A stretch of DNA of 64,000 bases from Burhinus oedicnemus (GCA_008921705.1 VFFE01007508.1:1-64000); one strand, 5' to 3'; positions 1 through 24,173 are shown, numbered from the stretch's first letter. The notes: generated from the letters alone by a model not told the origin. Program-made: numbers and translations.

Positions 1-3000
1 ACAACCCCCCCCCCCCCCCCCCTAACGAGGGAGAAGAAGGAAATACCAGGGTTTGCTGGTGTCGCTGGAGCTTGCTGGGTGCTAACAAAGCAGTAATTTG
101 AGTGTTGCAAAGAATTTCGTCGGTCTTCAAAGCAGGACAGGGGCATCTGGCACTCAGCCACTGTGTTTGTATCAGTACAGGAAAAATGCTGAATTTCTTC
201 AAAGCTGCAACAGCGTTTCCTATTTTTAGGTTAACAATGCATGTTTTGCTGTACGGCACCGAACATCAACAAAGAATGAAGACCTATTTATGTTGCTTTG
301 TAGTAAAGCTGAAGCGACAGGAAGCCGTGAGCCATCTGGGTGCCTTCCGAGCCCTCCAAAAACCCCATCCCGAGTCAGTTGTAAAATGCACTGGGTTACC
401 CCCACGTGACCTAGTTTGAGCGACACAGGACTAATTTCTCTTCTAATGCTCGGGAAAACTGCACTTTTAGAAGACTCTAGTGTCTGAATTCGTGAAAATA
501 TTTACTTTATAGCCAGCTGTGGTATGTGGGTTTCAAGGTCTCAGTGTTTTTTGAGCTTATCAGGTGCAGGGATGAGGAGGAGCAAGACCCGGGCACTTGA
601 CCCAAGCTGGCCAACAGGATTATTTCATAGCATGAACGTCACGTTCAGTATAAATTAGAAAGTTTGCTGAGAAGTGCTGTCTCTCCCTTGATGGCAGCGA
701 TCCAGAGAACTTCTTGCCCCGGTGCCGGACCCCTGAGCCCTTCCCTTCCTCCCGAAGCCGTAGCACTCGCAGTGTCCGACATTCACTGTCCACTGCTGGG
801 AGTGCACAGCTTCCTACTGATATAGTTGGCTGAATATAATCCTTGTATATTTTGTATTGCTATCAGGATCATATCGGTTCTTTAGTATTATTAATATTAA
901 TTATTTAGTCTTATCCTATTAAATCTATTCATATTTCAACCCTCACGTTTCCTTGTTTTTCCCTGATTTCCCTTCCTGGGTGGGGAAGGGTCATCGGGTG
1001 AGAGAATAATTGTCTAAACAACAATAAATTGTTGTGGGTTTCTCAAACCATAACACCACAGCAGCGGGTTTGCTGTCTGGTGGGGTAAGAAGGTGGATTT
1101 TGGGGATTGCCTTCCTGTCCTCAGACCCTTTGAGATGCTGTGCAGAGGAGGGAAACCAAATGCCCGGCTCTTGATTGCGCTTGCATGCAGAGGCTTTTTT
1201 TTCTTGCTGTCGTTCATGCTCTCCCTTTTGAGGCAGCGTCTTGGCACCAGCGTGCAGCTCGGTGCAGGTACCTGTGCTGGTGCCTGCATTTTGCAGGCGA
1301 AGGGCAGGCAGTTGCTGGAGGAAGGGATGGTGCCAAGGGCCCTCTGCGTTCCTGAGGGCAAGAGGCATCTGGGAGGGCACCAGCTATCCTGAGTTTTCCT
1401 ACAGCACCGTTGGAGCAAGCCAGTTTTGGCAAAAGTTTCTAAACTGAAGGACTCCTTTAATGTGAGAGCTATGGTGGCTGGCTTACTGAAATCAGCCCTC
1501 AAAGGAATCGCTGCTCTGATGTTGGTATTTCTGGGTTGGAGAATGGAGGACATCCAAGTTGGACGTGTGGTTCCCCTTGCCCTGCTGCAGGAAAACACTT
1601 GGAGCGTGAGCGGTGTGTTACAACACTGCAAATGATTTTACCGTGAGGGCAGGTACCAACTGCCTGTAGGGGGGGCATGAAGCAGAGCTCAGCTCCAGAG
1701 GCAGCAGAGGATGCTTTGCACCTTGGCTTGCTGAAGCGGCTCATCGAGCTGTCGCTGAGCAAGAGCAAGAGGAAGCGGCAGCGCCTGCCCTCTCTCCTTC
1801 TGCACTCTGCAAATGCCCTCCTGGGTGTCTGCAGCAGCCGGCTGAGCCATGGGGTGAACTCTTGGCCGCTCGCCGCTCACTGCCCCCAGCCTCCTCCACT
1901 AGCTGCTTATTTGGGAAGGAACTTCCTTTTTCTCTTTTTTATTTTGATTTGGAAAAATAAAATTAGAAAAAGCCTGTCAGAGAGCAAGTGACTAAGTGCT
2001 TCATGTGCTGCTGAAGTAAATGAGCAGCAAAATGTCTGAGGGGAGAAGATGACTAAGTTTTTCTACCTCCTCTTCTGCTTCCCTCACCCTCTAAGAGGAG
2101 CTAAACATAGTTGCCTGCAGCAGGAGAACTTCAGCAACTGGCTGCTGCCCACAGACGCAGCCTCAGAGATCGTGGGCTCGTGCCTTGCCGAAAACCCCGG
2201 TCGTTCGGAGAACCAGGCGTCTTCCCGACATTCATTTCTCTTCTCCCTTGCTCTTCCCCCAAGACAAAATATATTTAGAAACACTAAGACACAATGGGCT
2301 AAACTCTGGTTTTGCTACACCCATGTTTATAATGGGTTCATTGTATCGCTTCCGCCAGTGCCCTTGCGATTATATGGCTAGATATAACTACCCTTCATCT
2401 TCTTGTCCTTTTTTGGACCAGAAAATGGCTTGAGCATCCCCTTCAGCTGGAACAGTGCTGTTCTGAGAAAGGCTATCTGGATTTTAATATGAAACCCATG
2501 ATCTCTACTTCTTCAAAGGATGGTGCAGTCATTTGTAGCTCATCAGCGAGAAGCCGCTGCTTGCTAAATCAGTACCTGGGGGCTGGCACTGGAGTTGTGT
2601 CCATAAACACCGTGCTGTGCCACTTGCCTTAAAAATAGCCTCTTGCAAGAGAAATATTTAGTTTGGAAACAATTTTGCTTAAAAAAAAAAAAAAAGAAAT
2701 AGAAGAAATCGGATCTATCTTTCTAGATGATAAACCTTGGGTGATGCTGCGTGCATCCGGCGTGTTGCCAGCATCACTGTGGTACTCAGACCCTCTCTTC
2801 CTGCATCCGGGGAGGGGGATGCCAGGGCTTTTTGGGGGGAAACTGCTCGGCTGGGGCAATGGCAGAGTTGCCCTAAAGACTCTCAGTGACTCTGCCATTG
2901 CCTTGGCTGAGCGGATCCACCCCCTCCCCCTGCAAAACCCCAGCATCTTTCCCCTTGCGCCTGTGCCAGCATCAGCCCCCTGGGGTTACCTGGGGTGGTA

Positions 3001-6000
3001 TGTGAGCTGACAGTGGGGCAGGGTGTTTCTCCCCGAGCATCCTCTCCCTGCTGCACGCCCGGGGATTCAACAGACAGCCGTTGCAGAGGTGATTTTCCAT
3101 TATTAATGCTCAAAAGAAAGTTCCATTTTCCTGTTTCAGATGAGTGTTTCCCTTTTGGGTTAGAGAAACCTCTTCCTCCCCGGCACCCCGTGGAAGGTTG
3201 TAAACACGCGCTGAAGCAGCAAATTTCTTTACCAGCCTCTGTGTTCCTCTTTCCACCAAAAACCCATCATCCTCCCAGCTGGAACCTCTGCGGCCTCATA
3301 TGCACCAGCTCACAGGCGATTGGGGCTATTTATATAGGAGCAGCACGTTTTTTTCTCAATTTCTTTGGGGTTAACAGCTGAAATCCTCTTTTCCTTCCCC
3401 TGCCCCACCCCTGTGTATCAGTGCATGGTTGGGTTGGAAAATCCAACCCCACGTGCCGCACCAGGACGTAGGGTTGGGTAACCCTCTCTGCGTCTCCAAG
3501 GATCCCATCCCTTTCCCTGAGGGCTCAGAGGTGTGCCGGGGTGCAGCAAGGCTTACCGGCTCTGCACACAAGCTTCAAAGGCAGCGTGAAAGAAGCAGCA
3601 TAGGAAACCCCCGTGGCACATTGCTAGCAAGAAACCTCCTTGCCTGATGCTGTGACGGCTTCTTCCCTCACCACCCTACTGGCCTTTCCCCAGCGCAGGG
3701 CTGCCCGGCCAGCACTGGCACACTCGTCGGATGTTCTCGCACCAGGCAGGCGCGGCAGAACGTTGGCTTTGGCAGCGGAGGTATGTACCCAGCCCTGCAG
3801 AAGTCGAGCTGCATTGCTAAAGCTGGCATTTTTCGATGACTCATAACTAAAATGGCTAAGGGGTGTGCGTAGGGCTTTAACTCTGAAAATGAAGCCGAGG
3901 ATAAAATTACTGCTGGTGCTGTGCTGAGGTCTGCTCGCTGTCAGACCTTCTGCTGCAATGGGCCTGGGGGCAGCTGAAGTGTGCTGTTAACATGAATTCC
4001 TCCCTCCGTCCTGTTCTCCAAGGTCACTTGTACCCATACGGTGCCGCGGCAGCACACAGCCAGTGCTCTCGCTCTGCTGAGCTTGTGCCACCCCCCTGTC
4101 CTCGCCAGGCTGGGTGAGCCTGCTCCCAGGTGCGGCAGTGACAAACACCCTGCCTGAAGGAGCGTGGGCGCAGCAGGGTCTGGATCCGCACAGGCAGGGA
4201 ACAGGGTAATCTGGCTGAATTCAATGGGGTTATACTCCCTGTTTGTAACGTGACGCTGCTGTGTGGGGAATCGGGAATGAGCGGCTGAGCACGAGATGCT
4301 CTGTGTTTGAAGCCATGTAATTAGCTTGGCCTTGCTCTGCTCATGGGAGCTCCTGGCTCTGGCACAGCCTCTGGTTGATGCGTCCAGTGAGGAAGAAGTC
4401 CTTGTGAGCAGCTTCTCCTAAAGTGCAAGGTTTGTGCTTGCCATACCTGTTTGGGGCAGTGCAGCTGGAAAGCTGGTGGAGGAGAAAGCCCTTGTCTCCG
4501 GAGTGCCCATGAGGTGGGCTCAGAAGCCGTTCATGGCAAATGAATTTATGTCTGTCTCATTCTGGTGGAGAGAAGCCCCGTGTGTGCCCACAAGCCCTGG
4601 TTCTGGGAAGAACGGATGCTGAGAACTGTAAAAGCTGACCTGCATTGCCCTTGCCTGCGCATCACCTTGCAGTGCAAGGAGGGACCAGTCCACGGGTGCA
4701 CGGTGCCTGTAACAAGCCTCTCTTTGCCTTCAGGTCTAGACCCCTCTTTTTCTAATAGCACTTGGGGTCAGTGCTCTTTTAAGAGTGGAGCCTGTGGGAT
4801 GCGGAGCCAGGCTTCCCGTTCAAGAGGGACCCATTGGCTGCCGCATGAAATCACCCGGGGTGATGCTTTGGGCACTGTGTGGTGCACACGCAGCAGGTCT
4901 GCAGCTGCGGGGAGGATGCTGCACGGCACAGGAGGTCTGTGCTGCCCCGGCACATGCCTGTGACATCCTGGCTGCTTGTGATGCCCCTCTCTGGGCAAAG
5001 AGGTTTCCCAAAGTCACCGTCTTTCTAATATGCTCCTTCTGTAAGGATCTGAAACCAAGTAGTATCAAACTGCATTCGCACTGCGGGAGGAGTTTCTCCC
5101 AGTTGCTGAGTATATTTAGGAGCTGCCTAGGAAAAGGGGCTTGTCCCATGGCGGCACGTTGGGGGTGCTGGGTAGCTGAGGCAGGCTGGTGCTCCCAGCA
5201 GCTCCTGTGCAAGCAGAAACTCCTCCAGCCACTTAGCGAAGGATTTGCGGTCCCAGCTCTGAAGCAGGAGAGACAATAAAACTCTAAATAGTACTTTAAA
5301 TCATCAAAGTGCTATCCAAACATGAGGGACTCCAAACACAAATGAAAGTGCTAAACTGATTTAAAGGGGAATTAAAAGGTCACGCCTGTTGAACATTCAG
5401 CTTTAGGGTTTAGTCATGTTTATGAAACTTATAACTGCTCTTCTAAATCAGCTTTTTACACTTTGTATACCCAGTAAATGTGGGTATGTTCAGGGCTTAT
5501 GACTAATTTTAAAATTTTTCTATTCTAAACAAATTACCGCAGCCATTGACTGGCCCTTTTTTTCTTCCCTTCCATCGCTGCCTTCCCACTCTAGCCGAAG
5601 ACACTTAAAATGCATCTGAACATTTCACTTGCTCATGGAAGAGAGATGCATTTCTCACTCACATATTCCACAAAATGAAGTTCAGTTATGGTCAAAAAGT
5701 GGAAGAGCAGCTAGCTAACTCCTCCGTCAGCAGGCAGAGTAAGGGAACAGCATTGGAAATGTTTTCTGCATTCAAGACCAGTGCGAGCTGCTGGGGGTTT
5801 CTGCAACAGGAAAGCTCAAGTCCACAAACCAGGCCTTTCTCATCCAGCATCTCCTGCGGATTGCTTCACTACCATTGCATGACTTGGTTTTGCATAACCT
5901 TGCTTGTTCATCATCAGTGCTTATGGACATTATGCTCCTAGTGTGTTACATGTACAGTATCCATGTCAATGCCCTCTGTGCTAAAGCCAGAGAAAACACT

Positions 6001-9000
6001 TCAGATGGCTACAACAGTACTGGAAGTCAGTCGCTGCGCTGTCTGGCCCATGTCCACCCTGCCTGGTATTACATCAGGATGTATGAGTGATGTAGCATCA
6101 CCTCATGGCATGAGCCTAGTGTGGGACTGAGTGGGGAGGAAATCTACACCCCCCTTGTTTGGGGGCACAGGCTCTGGGCGTTGCAGCTAACATCATGGCC
6201 CATGTCAGAGAGCAGACTGGTCCAGCCTCAAGCCCTTCTGGGTCACCTCCAGAAGCAGACAGGAAGAAATCAGACTCAAAAAACCAAGTACTAGAAGCTG
6301 CTTTGTTGCATTCATTCACGTTACTTCTGTGTTTGGTCTCTGACCCAAAATGCCTCTAAGCAGACCATAAATGTAGCATCTTGGTTTAAATCCCTAAAAA
6401 CTTGCCTTCAAATTGTGGGAGAGGGTGGTCAGCAGCCTGCGTCCTGTGAGTAATTCTATCTACCAGTTTAAGTAAGCCAGATTGGAAATAACTGGGACTT
6501 TCCCATCACCTCCTGGTCTGAGCATCTGTGTTGCTTCCCAACATGCCCTGTGCCAGGGATCCCCCTTCCCAAAGGACCCAGGGGTCTGGGGCCTCCCTTG
6601 GGAGGACCCGGCAAAGCCTACAGCTCCTGTCCCACCTCCCCGGAGTGTAAGAACACAGCTCTTGTGCGAAGGTTGTTTCTTGCAGGAAGGCTGTGCCCTA
6701 CCAAACTGCTGCTCACCGGGACACTGTTGTGACTTTTAGGAGCTGAATCTCTTCCGTATCCTAAACTGCAGCTCTGGCTTTTAGGCTGCTGAGCTGGACT
6801 TCAAATCAAGTGACGGGAGGTTGATGCAGTTGTTTGGTGTCAAGAAGGGCATGTCTTCTGGTCTTGGAGGGCATGTGAGAGCTAGCAGCCGTTCAGGTTT
6901 ACAGTGGCAGGGTTGGGAAGGTTGGGGGGGTCCTTCCCCACCGGCAGCATGAGAGCAAGAAGCGCCAGAGCCGGCACAGGCTCAGGAGCCCACGTCCCCC
7001 ACTTGTGCTGTGCCGGTAGAGGAGCTGATGAGCAGAAATGACATTTTGAACTAGAAAGATAGTGGTGAATACTCTGGAACTGGGAAAGGGATCAAACACA
7101 AGTCTCCAGATGGAAACGGAGCAGTTTCCATCAAAGTTGATGACAAGTTCCCTGATACGGTGTCGGATCTTTGGACAGCACATCACGTTTCTCAGCTGGA
7201 CGCCTGATCTGGCTGCCAACAGCTCTGTGCACCAGCGTGTTGCACAGATGGGCTGCAGCGCTCTGGGACTCTTCTTGCAAATCAAGTCACCGAGGCCCAC
7301 TTTTGGCTACTAGAAAGTATTTTTATAATCTGCTGGCTTTTAAAAGCTAGCTGCTTGCTGGGGAAGAAGCACTGTACGGCTTAAGTGATTAACTGTTTCT
7401 GAATTATTCACTTACCTTCTCCAAGCTGAAAATTGCTTAACAAACCTTATTTGTGTGTACTTAATGAGTAACAAATACATTTCCAGAGACCTGGATGAGT
7501 TCCCACTCAGGAAAGTAGGCTGAATGCATCTAATGCTGGCAATTAATAATTCGACCTGCTTTACAGGCAAGTCAGTTATGGCTGATCTGCATTAGGAGGT
7601 TTTCAGCTTTACTGAAATAAAGGAGCTTCATCAGGAAGAAATGCCTCATGGAGACAACTGTAGCTTTGCGGCTCAGTTACTCTGAGCTCCAGTGCAGGCT
7701 TTGCCTTTGCTCTCACTCAGGCTTTTTCAGCTTCTTTCCTTCTTTGCCAAATTGGACAGAGAGGTCTAACACTGCCTCTCCCCTCTGTAGTGATTAACCC
7801 TAAGCATGGTGCTGACATGGATTCCGCACCACTGCTGGGCTCTGCTTGTGCTTTCTGGGTGAGGAGGTTGCAAATGTCCTGATACACAATGGGTGACTTC
7901 TGTGCAGCCGGCTCCCACAGCCGCTCCGTTTCCTTCCATTGTGATAGGGGAGGTCAAACCAAAGGACTGCTGCTCACCCCTCTGCCTTTGCTGCTTCTAA
8001 TGCTCCTCGCCTCCATCGCAAGCAGGAAGAGGGAGCCTGCAACAAGCTCCTGTTTTTTTCCAATACACAGGAATATTTTTTCCATGATCTGAGCAGATGT
8101 TCCTGGCTTTCAGGCGTTTTTACCAAGGCTCGTCTGTCACACATGCTGATCTGTTGCAGACGGCAGAGAAGGCAGTAGCTTTATCTCTATGACCCTCTAC
8201 CCCAGATCTTTGGTCTTGGTGGGACCGTTCCTTGGTCCCACTGGAGAAAACAGCATTCCTCACAAAGCCAGCGGGGAGTGGCTTCTCTCCTGCAGGAGGC
8301 AAAATCCTTGCTGGCTGAAATGAGACTATTGTGAAAAACAGAGCATCTGAAATAAAAGCAGTAATGCATGGATTAGGATTTTTTTCTCTCTCTAAATGTG
8401 ATGGAGACCTTGGAAAGTAGCAGAACCTACTATGCTCCAGCAGAAGCTGCTATGCTTCAATTATCAAAATAATTTATTTAACGGGGCTTGGGGGTTTGGA
8501 CTAGAATTGCTAGGCACCCAGAAGTGCCTTTCAGTCATGAAACTATATTCCCTTTTATTAATTTGGGTGAAGTCTGTCGTTGGGCCTCGCCTTTGTCTTT
8601 GCTCAACAGCCACTGCAGGAGCCTGACTGGCATTGCCTCTGCCAGGTTTTGAGGAGCTGCTGAAGTTTTTATTAAATGCCTTGTGTGACTAAACCAAAAA
8701 ATGCCTACTGATACAAGGCCCTCCCATTGCATGCTGCTCCTCCTCTGGCCAAATCAAGGCTATTTCGCCAATGAGCAGTACAGAAGCAAATGTGTCGGTG
8801 AGGATGAGGGTAGTTTGCATAGGAGGAAGATGATGTAAAATATGGGCTGTCACTTGCTGCCAGCATCAGGGTCAGTGGTCACAGCCTGGTGCACGCTGAA
8901 GCGGTCATGGGGCTCTTTCTATTGCTGCCTGGACGGAGGGAGGGGTTTGAGGGGCTGAGAGATGGCAAAGCCAAGCAGAGCATAACCCCAGCTCTGCAGC

Positions 9001-12000
9001 ATGTTAGCAGTTGCACTCCAGAGCATGTCACGGGAGGGTTTTCAGCTGGGATCCTGCATTTTGGTCACCCACATGCCAGGACGCGCCAGGAGGAGGCATC
9101 CTGCGGTACCAGCCAGCTCTGCCCCGCTGCCCTCCGCACCCAGCGCCCAGCACAATGAACAAAGCTGGCCTCCTCGCCGCGGCTGGAGTGACAAGGTTTT
9201 TCCCAGTCAAGGGAAACAATCATCACTAGGGAAACCTTAACTACTTTTTAAAGACCGAAAGAAAACACATTCATTCTTTTAAACATGGAAAACTAAATGG
9301 CCTCTTTTTCCCTGGCTGCATGTGCGTGGCTGCGGAGCGGGCTGACATGGAGTGAACTCTGTGGGCAAACGCTCCCCCCACTTAGTTAGTTATTAAAGAA
9401 GAGGGCTCTCCGGCGCAAAGTCTGCTTGCCACATTGTGTTTTAAACCGGCAAGGCTCCGGACATGAGGAGCGAGTCGCCGACCCCCCTACTTGTGAGTGA
9501 AGCATCCGGGAGCCCTTCCGAGCTGTGCTGAACCCCTTTCCGCAGGGGCCCCGGCGCTGCAGCACCATGGCTGCACTTCTCCTTTTGGAAGAGCTAGAAG
9601 TGAAAGCAAGGAGCAGAGAGGGTCCACTGCCCCTCCCACACACGCTAGTTCCACCAGAGGGTGTTTGGGGAGTCACCCCAGCACCCGAGGAGCGAGAGGG
9701 GGTGCTGGGCATGGGGCAAGGGTGGCGCGGTGCCTCTCCTGAGATGCTGTGCTTGGCAAGGGGTGTGCTGCCGGGGATGTGCCAGTGGGGCTGCCCGGCC
9801 ACCCGGGTGTTTCGGTTCTGCAAGCAGCACTTGGGGTTGGTTGGATGTTAGCATGCTGCAGGAGCGGGGCTTTCTCCAAAGCGAAGGGAAAGCCAGGATG
9901 TCACTCATGCAAGCCCCTGGTCTGCAGCAGCTCCACTGAAGCCAGGATCAGTGGTGGGTGTTGGTGACACCACTGTCTCCTCACAGTTTCTCTCCATCTC
10001 TTCTGATCCTAGGCTATTTCAGGATCTTCCTGGGAGAAAGGGGCCGAAGTTCTTTTCAGAATTGGGAAAATCATTAATTTAATGCTGCTCCCATTCTTCC
10101 CTATCCCCTGACCCAGCTGTGTAATCTTGCCTCTGACAGTGCATGCTCTAGTTAATAAAAAGCACTGAAATACAGGTCCAGCTCCTGCTATTTCCAGGAA
10201 CGTTTGGTCCCATAAAACCATAGGAAACCATAATTCCAGCAAATTAAATCAGTTACTGCCTATCTCTCTGGCTCAGCACATGGAAAGGGAAAAGCACCCT
10301 GCTGGATCCATGCGCGGGGAGTAACACCAGCCAAATTCCACCAGCATCCGTGCTGGGAAAGGGAGATGACAGGCAGTCCCAGAAAGGCACGTCTCCTTCA
10401 AGCAGACATTAAAGGAATGCCATATGCTATAGGGTAAATGTACAGCAAGCACTGAGCTCATCAGTCACTTTTTGTTTAATCTAATTAAACACAATATATC
10501 CTCTGACCTTCTGGGTTGGCACTAAGTTCTCCTATGTTGTTCTTTCCATATGAAGCTCTATTGACAGATGGGGAAGGCCTAGAGTTTGCTTTAAGCTTCA
10601 GATAAGTAAAGTTAAACATGCAGCAGATAAAATTGTTTTCCCAGCACTCCTCTCCCAGTGACCAATTGTGGGTGCTCCCTGGGAGGGCTTAACTCCTCTG
10701 GCCTGTATCCCACCCCTGGCTTGGGGCACCATGCTCCACGGCGAGTGAAGGCTGTGAGAGGGCAGAGGCAGAAGCAGAGTGCTGCAGAAGCCCTTGAAAT
10801 TTCATTTTTAGACTTGGTTCTGACAGTTGCTCGGCTTCACTTCCATGTGACAGATGATTAGGGAAAACGGTGCTGTTCTTCCCTAAATATATTTCCAGAG
10901 TCACTAAATAGTTTGCTGCCTAACAGCTAATCAGTCGGTATTTGCTGATGCTGAAACAACTTTTAAATAAAAAGTGTAAAATTGCATCAGACACCTCGTG
11001 CTTATTCCCTGTTTATACAGGCTACATGCTGTTGCTGTGTGTGCAAGAGCACAATCGGTCAACATGGCTTTGTGAATTTTCTGGGAGGGAAAGCAACTGC
11101 AGAGCTGGATTTGAGGGCGAGCAGGGTGCCAGGGTGCCACAAGCACGCGCAGGCGTTGATCATGCAAAAGAGTTGGAAGCGTGCTCAGCTTTCAGCGTGA
11201 CGACCTGCATGCTTGCTTCCTTGCAGGCAAACGAGAAGGGCACCCTTCACCAGCATCACTTGGTAACACCACCTGCAAAGCTATTTTTTCCAGTATGGTG
11301 AAAAATCCTGAGTCGGGGCGGTTATTGCAAGTAACTCCTCCGTGTACGTACAGCTGCGCCTGTGCTCCTGGACCTACAGACGAATAACTCCTTGAAATAT
11401 AAACCAAAAGTTACAGAAGAGCCTGGAGGCAATGCCCTTACAGTTCCTGACAGGCTGGGTTAAAGAAGATTTCTTTACTGTAAATAGCTTTAATACTCCC
11501 TTTGTATATTAATAGCGCTGGGCAGGGCGGGAGGCAGCAGCCCGCCGAGCATGGAGGTGCTGTTCCCTGCACGTGGCTGCCGAGTCAAACTGGAGTGGTG
11601 TGAACCTCGTGGCTCTGATTTTCCGTGGCCAGCTGCAGGAGCCTGACATGGGGGTTGGCACGACTGGGATCCCAAGCCATCGGCTTTGAGATGTTCACCT
11701 CTGTCTGAACCCGTGCTGGCGTTCAAATAAATGCAGACTCTCTTGCTGGAAGCTCTCAGCCATCCCCAGTGGCTGTGAAGGACCCTGCCGCTGGTTCACA
11801 GCCATGTAACATCTCTCTTGAAGCTGCAGGGAAAGTGTGAAGGGTGAACTTTTAGAGCGACTCCTTACCTGGCGAGAATTTATCTTCAGACAAAGGGGGT
11901 GGCAGGATTGCTGGGGACATTGGCCAGTCTTGTTCCTCCATGGTCCCAGCCTTTGTCTCTCCTCTCTGCAGTGGGTCGGCAGCCCCTGGAGAGCGGGTAG

Positions 12001-14737
12001 GTGAAGTCATGCAGCTGCTGGTTTACTAGGGAAGCTGCCCCTTGCAAAACTCACTGCCTTTTGAGCACTCCCATGACAGAGCGACTGGACAGTTTGTATA
12101 GATACCGCAAAAAAAATTGGTCCCAGCAGGCTGCTCTGCAAAACAAGCTGTGCGTGCTGGGCGGTGATGTGCGATGGGCTGAGGGCATGGGGGAGCTTGC
12201 TTTTCACGAAGCAAACTTTCCCTCATAATACTGGGAGGTGGCTCAGGCATAAACCAAAAATCCAGTGGCTCCTGAAGGAATTGCAGAGGGCATGGTCCCT
12301 CCTCTGTCCTGCAAGTGCCATCATGAAGTGCCCCCGCAAAGCTGGGGAGGAGGGGGCTGCGTGAAGCAGAATTGCCGGTGACCCCGCCACCGACAACTTG
12401 CCTCGCAGCCTATTGCCAGCAAGATGGGAGTGATTTGAGGTGGACGAAGCCACCTCAAGCCTCTCCGTAAAACAAGTTCTTAAACATGTCCTTAAACCCT
12501 GGGTTGGAATTGCCCAGCCAAAAGCGTGTCTGAAATGGGGTGGCGTCTGGATGAAAACGTTTCCCTCTGGTGTAAAGGGATGGGGATATGCTACCTGTTC
12601 CTCATGCGAGTGCGCTCAGTGACCAGCTTTCTGTCTTGTTCAGCTCAGCAGAGGTGGTTGTGGTGTTTTGTTTTTCCGGGGGACTCGGGGGCCATTACCC
12701 TGCACTGGGAGCAGCGCCAGAGCAGAGCGCGTGGCTCCTGGGCAAACCCCGGCAGGGGAGAGCCAGGGTGGCTTGCCCTGCTTGGGGTACCACTTACCTT
12801 CATTCTGCCTGTGCTTTGAAGTACCTCAAGGTTTTAGCTATAAAGCTCTAACCACTGAAAAAACAAAATCTTGGCTTGGGAAGGTGCGTTGCCTTGGCAT
12901 GTTTCCTGGGACTGAGTGACTTATGATGCCGTGCGGTGGGGGGAGGACTCCTTTTCCTTGTTCTAGAGGAGGTGGGTCGCACTTGTCTGGAGTCAAACCT
13001 CCCTCGGAGACTTCTTCTTCCCTCCTTTTTTCATGACATCAGCCAGGACTTGATGTTACTATTTTAAAAACAAAAGGAGGGGACACCCCCCCCCCCTTTC
13101 CCTCCCGTTCTGTGCCTAAAGGAGAACAAAGAACAGCTAAAGCGCACAAGTTCTGGCACTGCGTTTGGAAATAAAAACATTCATCCTCATGTCAGGTAGG
13201 GAACTGCCCAACGCCCCTGCCAAAGCAAGCAAGCCAGACAGCAGAGCAAACCCGTGGCGCAGAGGAGCCTGGGCGAAGGGGATGCCCGGTGTCACCCCAT
13301 GCTTGGGCAGCTGCTTGCCAAACTCCTGCGCTGCTGTACCGGTGCCAGAGCGCGCTGGGACGCTCCCGGCCACAGGCAGTCATCCAGGGAAGGGCCACCC
13401 TGCTCCTCCTGGGCTGGGAGGTGGGGAAGGACCTTTCTTCTTCCCCTCTCCCACCCCCGGTCCCCACTGTGCAGGCAGCCCCTGCATCTCCGTGTGATGT
13501 GTCCCCGCTCCCCGGTGGGGCTGGTGCACGGCACGGGGGTAACCCAGTGTAATTTCCACGCTTTAGACACTAACATCTTTGTCTGGCTTCTTCCTTGCCA
13601 TTTAAACATGTCAGCAGTTCCCAGCATGGATTCCTGCACTGTGAGTTCACCCCCGACAAGCATCCAAACTGCAAGTCGGGGCTGCTGGCTCTTCCCCGCC
13701 TGTCTGTGAAATGTTACTGGAACAGGGGCCGGTTCTCCAAACACGAGGAAGAGATTACTTGGGCTTTCTGGAAGGCTCCCTCCCATGCCTTCAGAGCGGA
13801 GCAAATGAGGATAATTTATCTGTGGGCTTCCAGCTGAACCCGGTAGCTCAGAGCAGCCAGGACTGTGCCGTCTGTTTGTCCCAGCTCCTGCAAGAAGGCA
13901 TTTTTCCATTGTCACCATTGTATATTGTTTGCCTGATTTGTTTGCGCCGTCGCCTTCTGGGGCTGAGATAAGAGGTTGTCCCCCCTGCCTTTTACCGGCG
14001 GTATGTTCCCCAGAACAATCCAGGGAAGAACTCTCGCAGGAAAGAGCCTTCGAAGGAGACTTTCACATGTCCGATGCAGCCCTCATTACAGTCATATAAA
14101 TAGTTTTGTGTAATCTATCTGGCGAGAAACACAACATGTCAGAAGGGAATTGTTCTCTAAAATGTAGTTACGGATGGGCCAAAGCAGGCGGATCAGCCGC
14201 ATGTGGGTTGCCAGCTTAATGGACAAAGCAGCTGCCTTTCAGTGGGGAACAAAAGCCAGGCGGTGAGCCTGTGTGCGCTTGTGCGAGCGTCTCTTGTTCC
14301 CCGCGGGAGCTGGAGTTGAGTTTTGTAGACGGGTAGAAATCCTGCGCTCCCTTCCCTGCTCCATCTGCTATGATCTAATGTGGTACCCACGGATGGGTTA
14401 ATGCCCCTACTGCTTCTGCAGGGGATGCGAGGAGTGGAGACAAGGTAATGCGGACGGCTGGGCTCTCTGCAGCAGAAGCAGCCAACTGGAACAACACTGT
14501 AACGCCATCCACTTTAGTGAAGTTACTCGTGCTTTTTGAACGTAGGGTCGAGGCCCAGCGGCTCCGGCTTGGCACAGGGCAATGGGAAAAGAGCAGATTC
14601 TCTGTTTGCTTCCATCCTGCGCTGGCTCCAGTGCCTCCTCCCCTGTCCAAAACAGCTGCGTGTTGCCTGAAGTGACTTTACGGACAGCAAAAGCTTAAAA
14701 CATTGCATTCACCTTCATAATTTTTTTTTCCTCTTAG
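1..14737 (+). other. ITPKB: ITPKB intron upstream of the first visible coding exon (partial)
   Basis: No coding exon is recognisable here. The large N-terminal coding exon(s) of ITPKB, about 640 residues in the human protein, are not in this interval, so it is read as the 3' part of the intron before the exon at 14738. It starts with an 18-base C run (5-22) and carries an ERV-type LTR fragment (about 560-1055) and an A15 run at 2681-2695. The many short ORFs have no recognisable domains and look like chance. An AT-rich stretch at 14080-14170 could be conserved non-coding DNA, but only a cross-species alignment could show that. Confidence 0.75.
560..1055 (+). mobile_element. Avian ERV-type LTR (solo LTR or fragment)
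   Basis: The layout matches a common class of avian endogenous-retrovirus LTRs. A U3-like part begins around ACCCAAGCTGGCCAACAGG (600-618). It is followed by a CGTCA motif near 637, a TATA-like TATAAATT at 649-656, an AT-rich stretch with an ATTAAA polyadenylation signal at 918-923, a segment resembling 'ATTTCAACCCTCACG', a G-rich piece, and the terminal motif CTCAAACCATAACA ending near 1055. No gag, pol or env remains flank it, so a solo LTR is likeliest. The 5' border is uncertain by some tens of bases. The identification rests on remembered family patterns, not on a search. Confidence 0.7.

Positions 14738-24173
<9,436 letters not shown>

Noticed and set aside
9525..9851. The ORF with a good ATG context (CAGCACCATGG) in the ITPKB intron as an alternative first exon
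   Set aside because: No homology to any ITPKB N-terminus, no convincing donor in frame, and overlapping ORFs of similar length exist in other frames.
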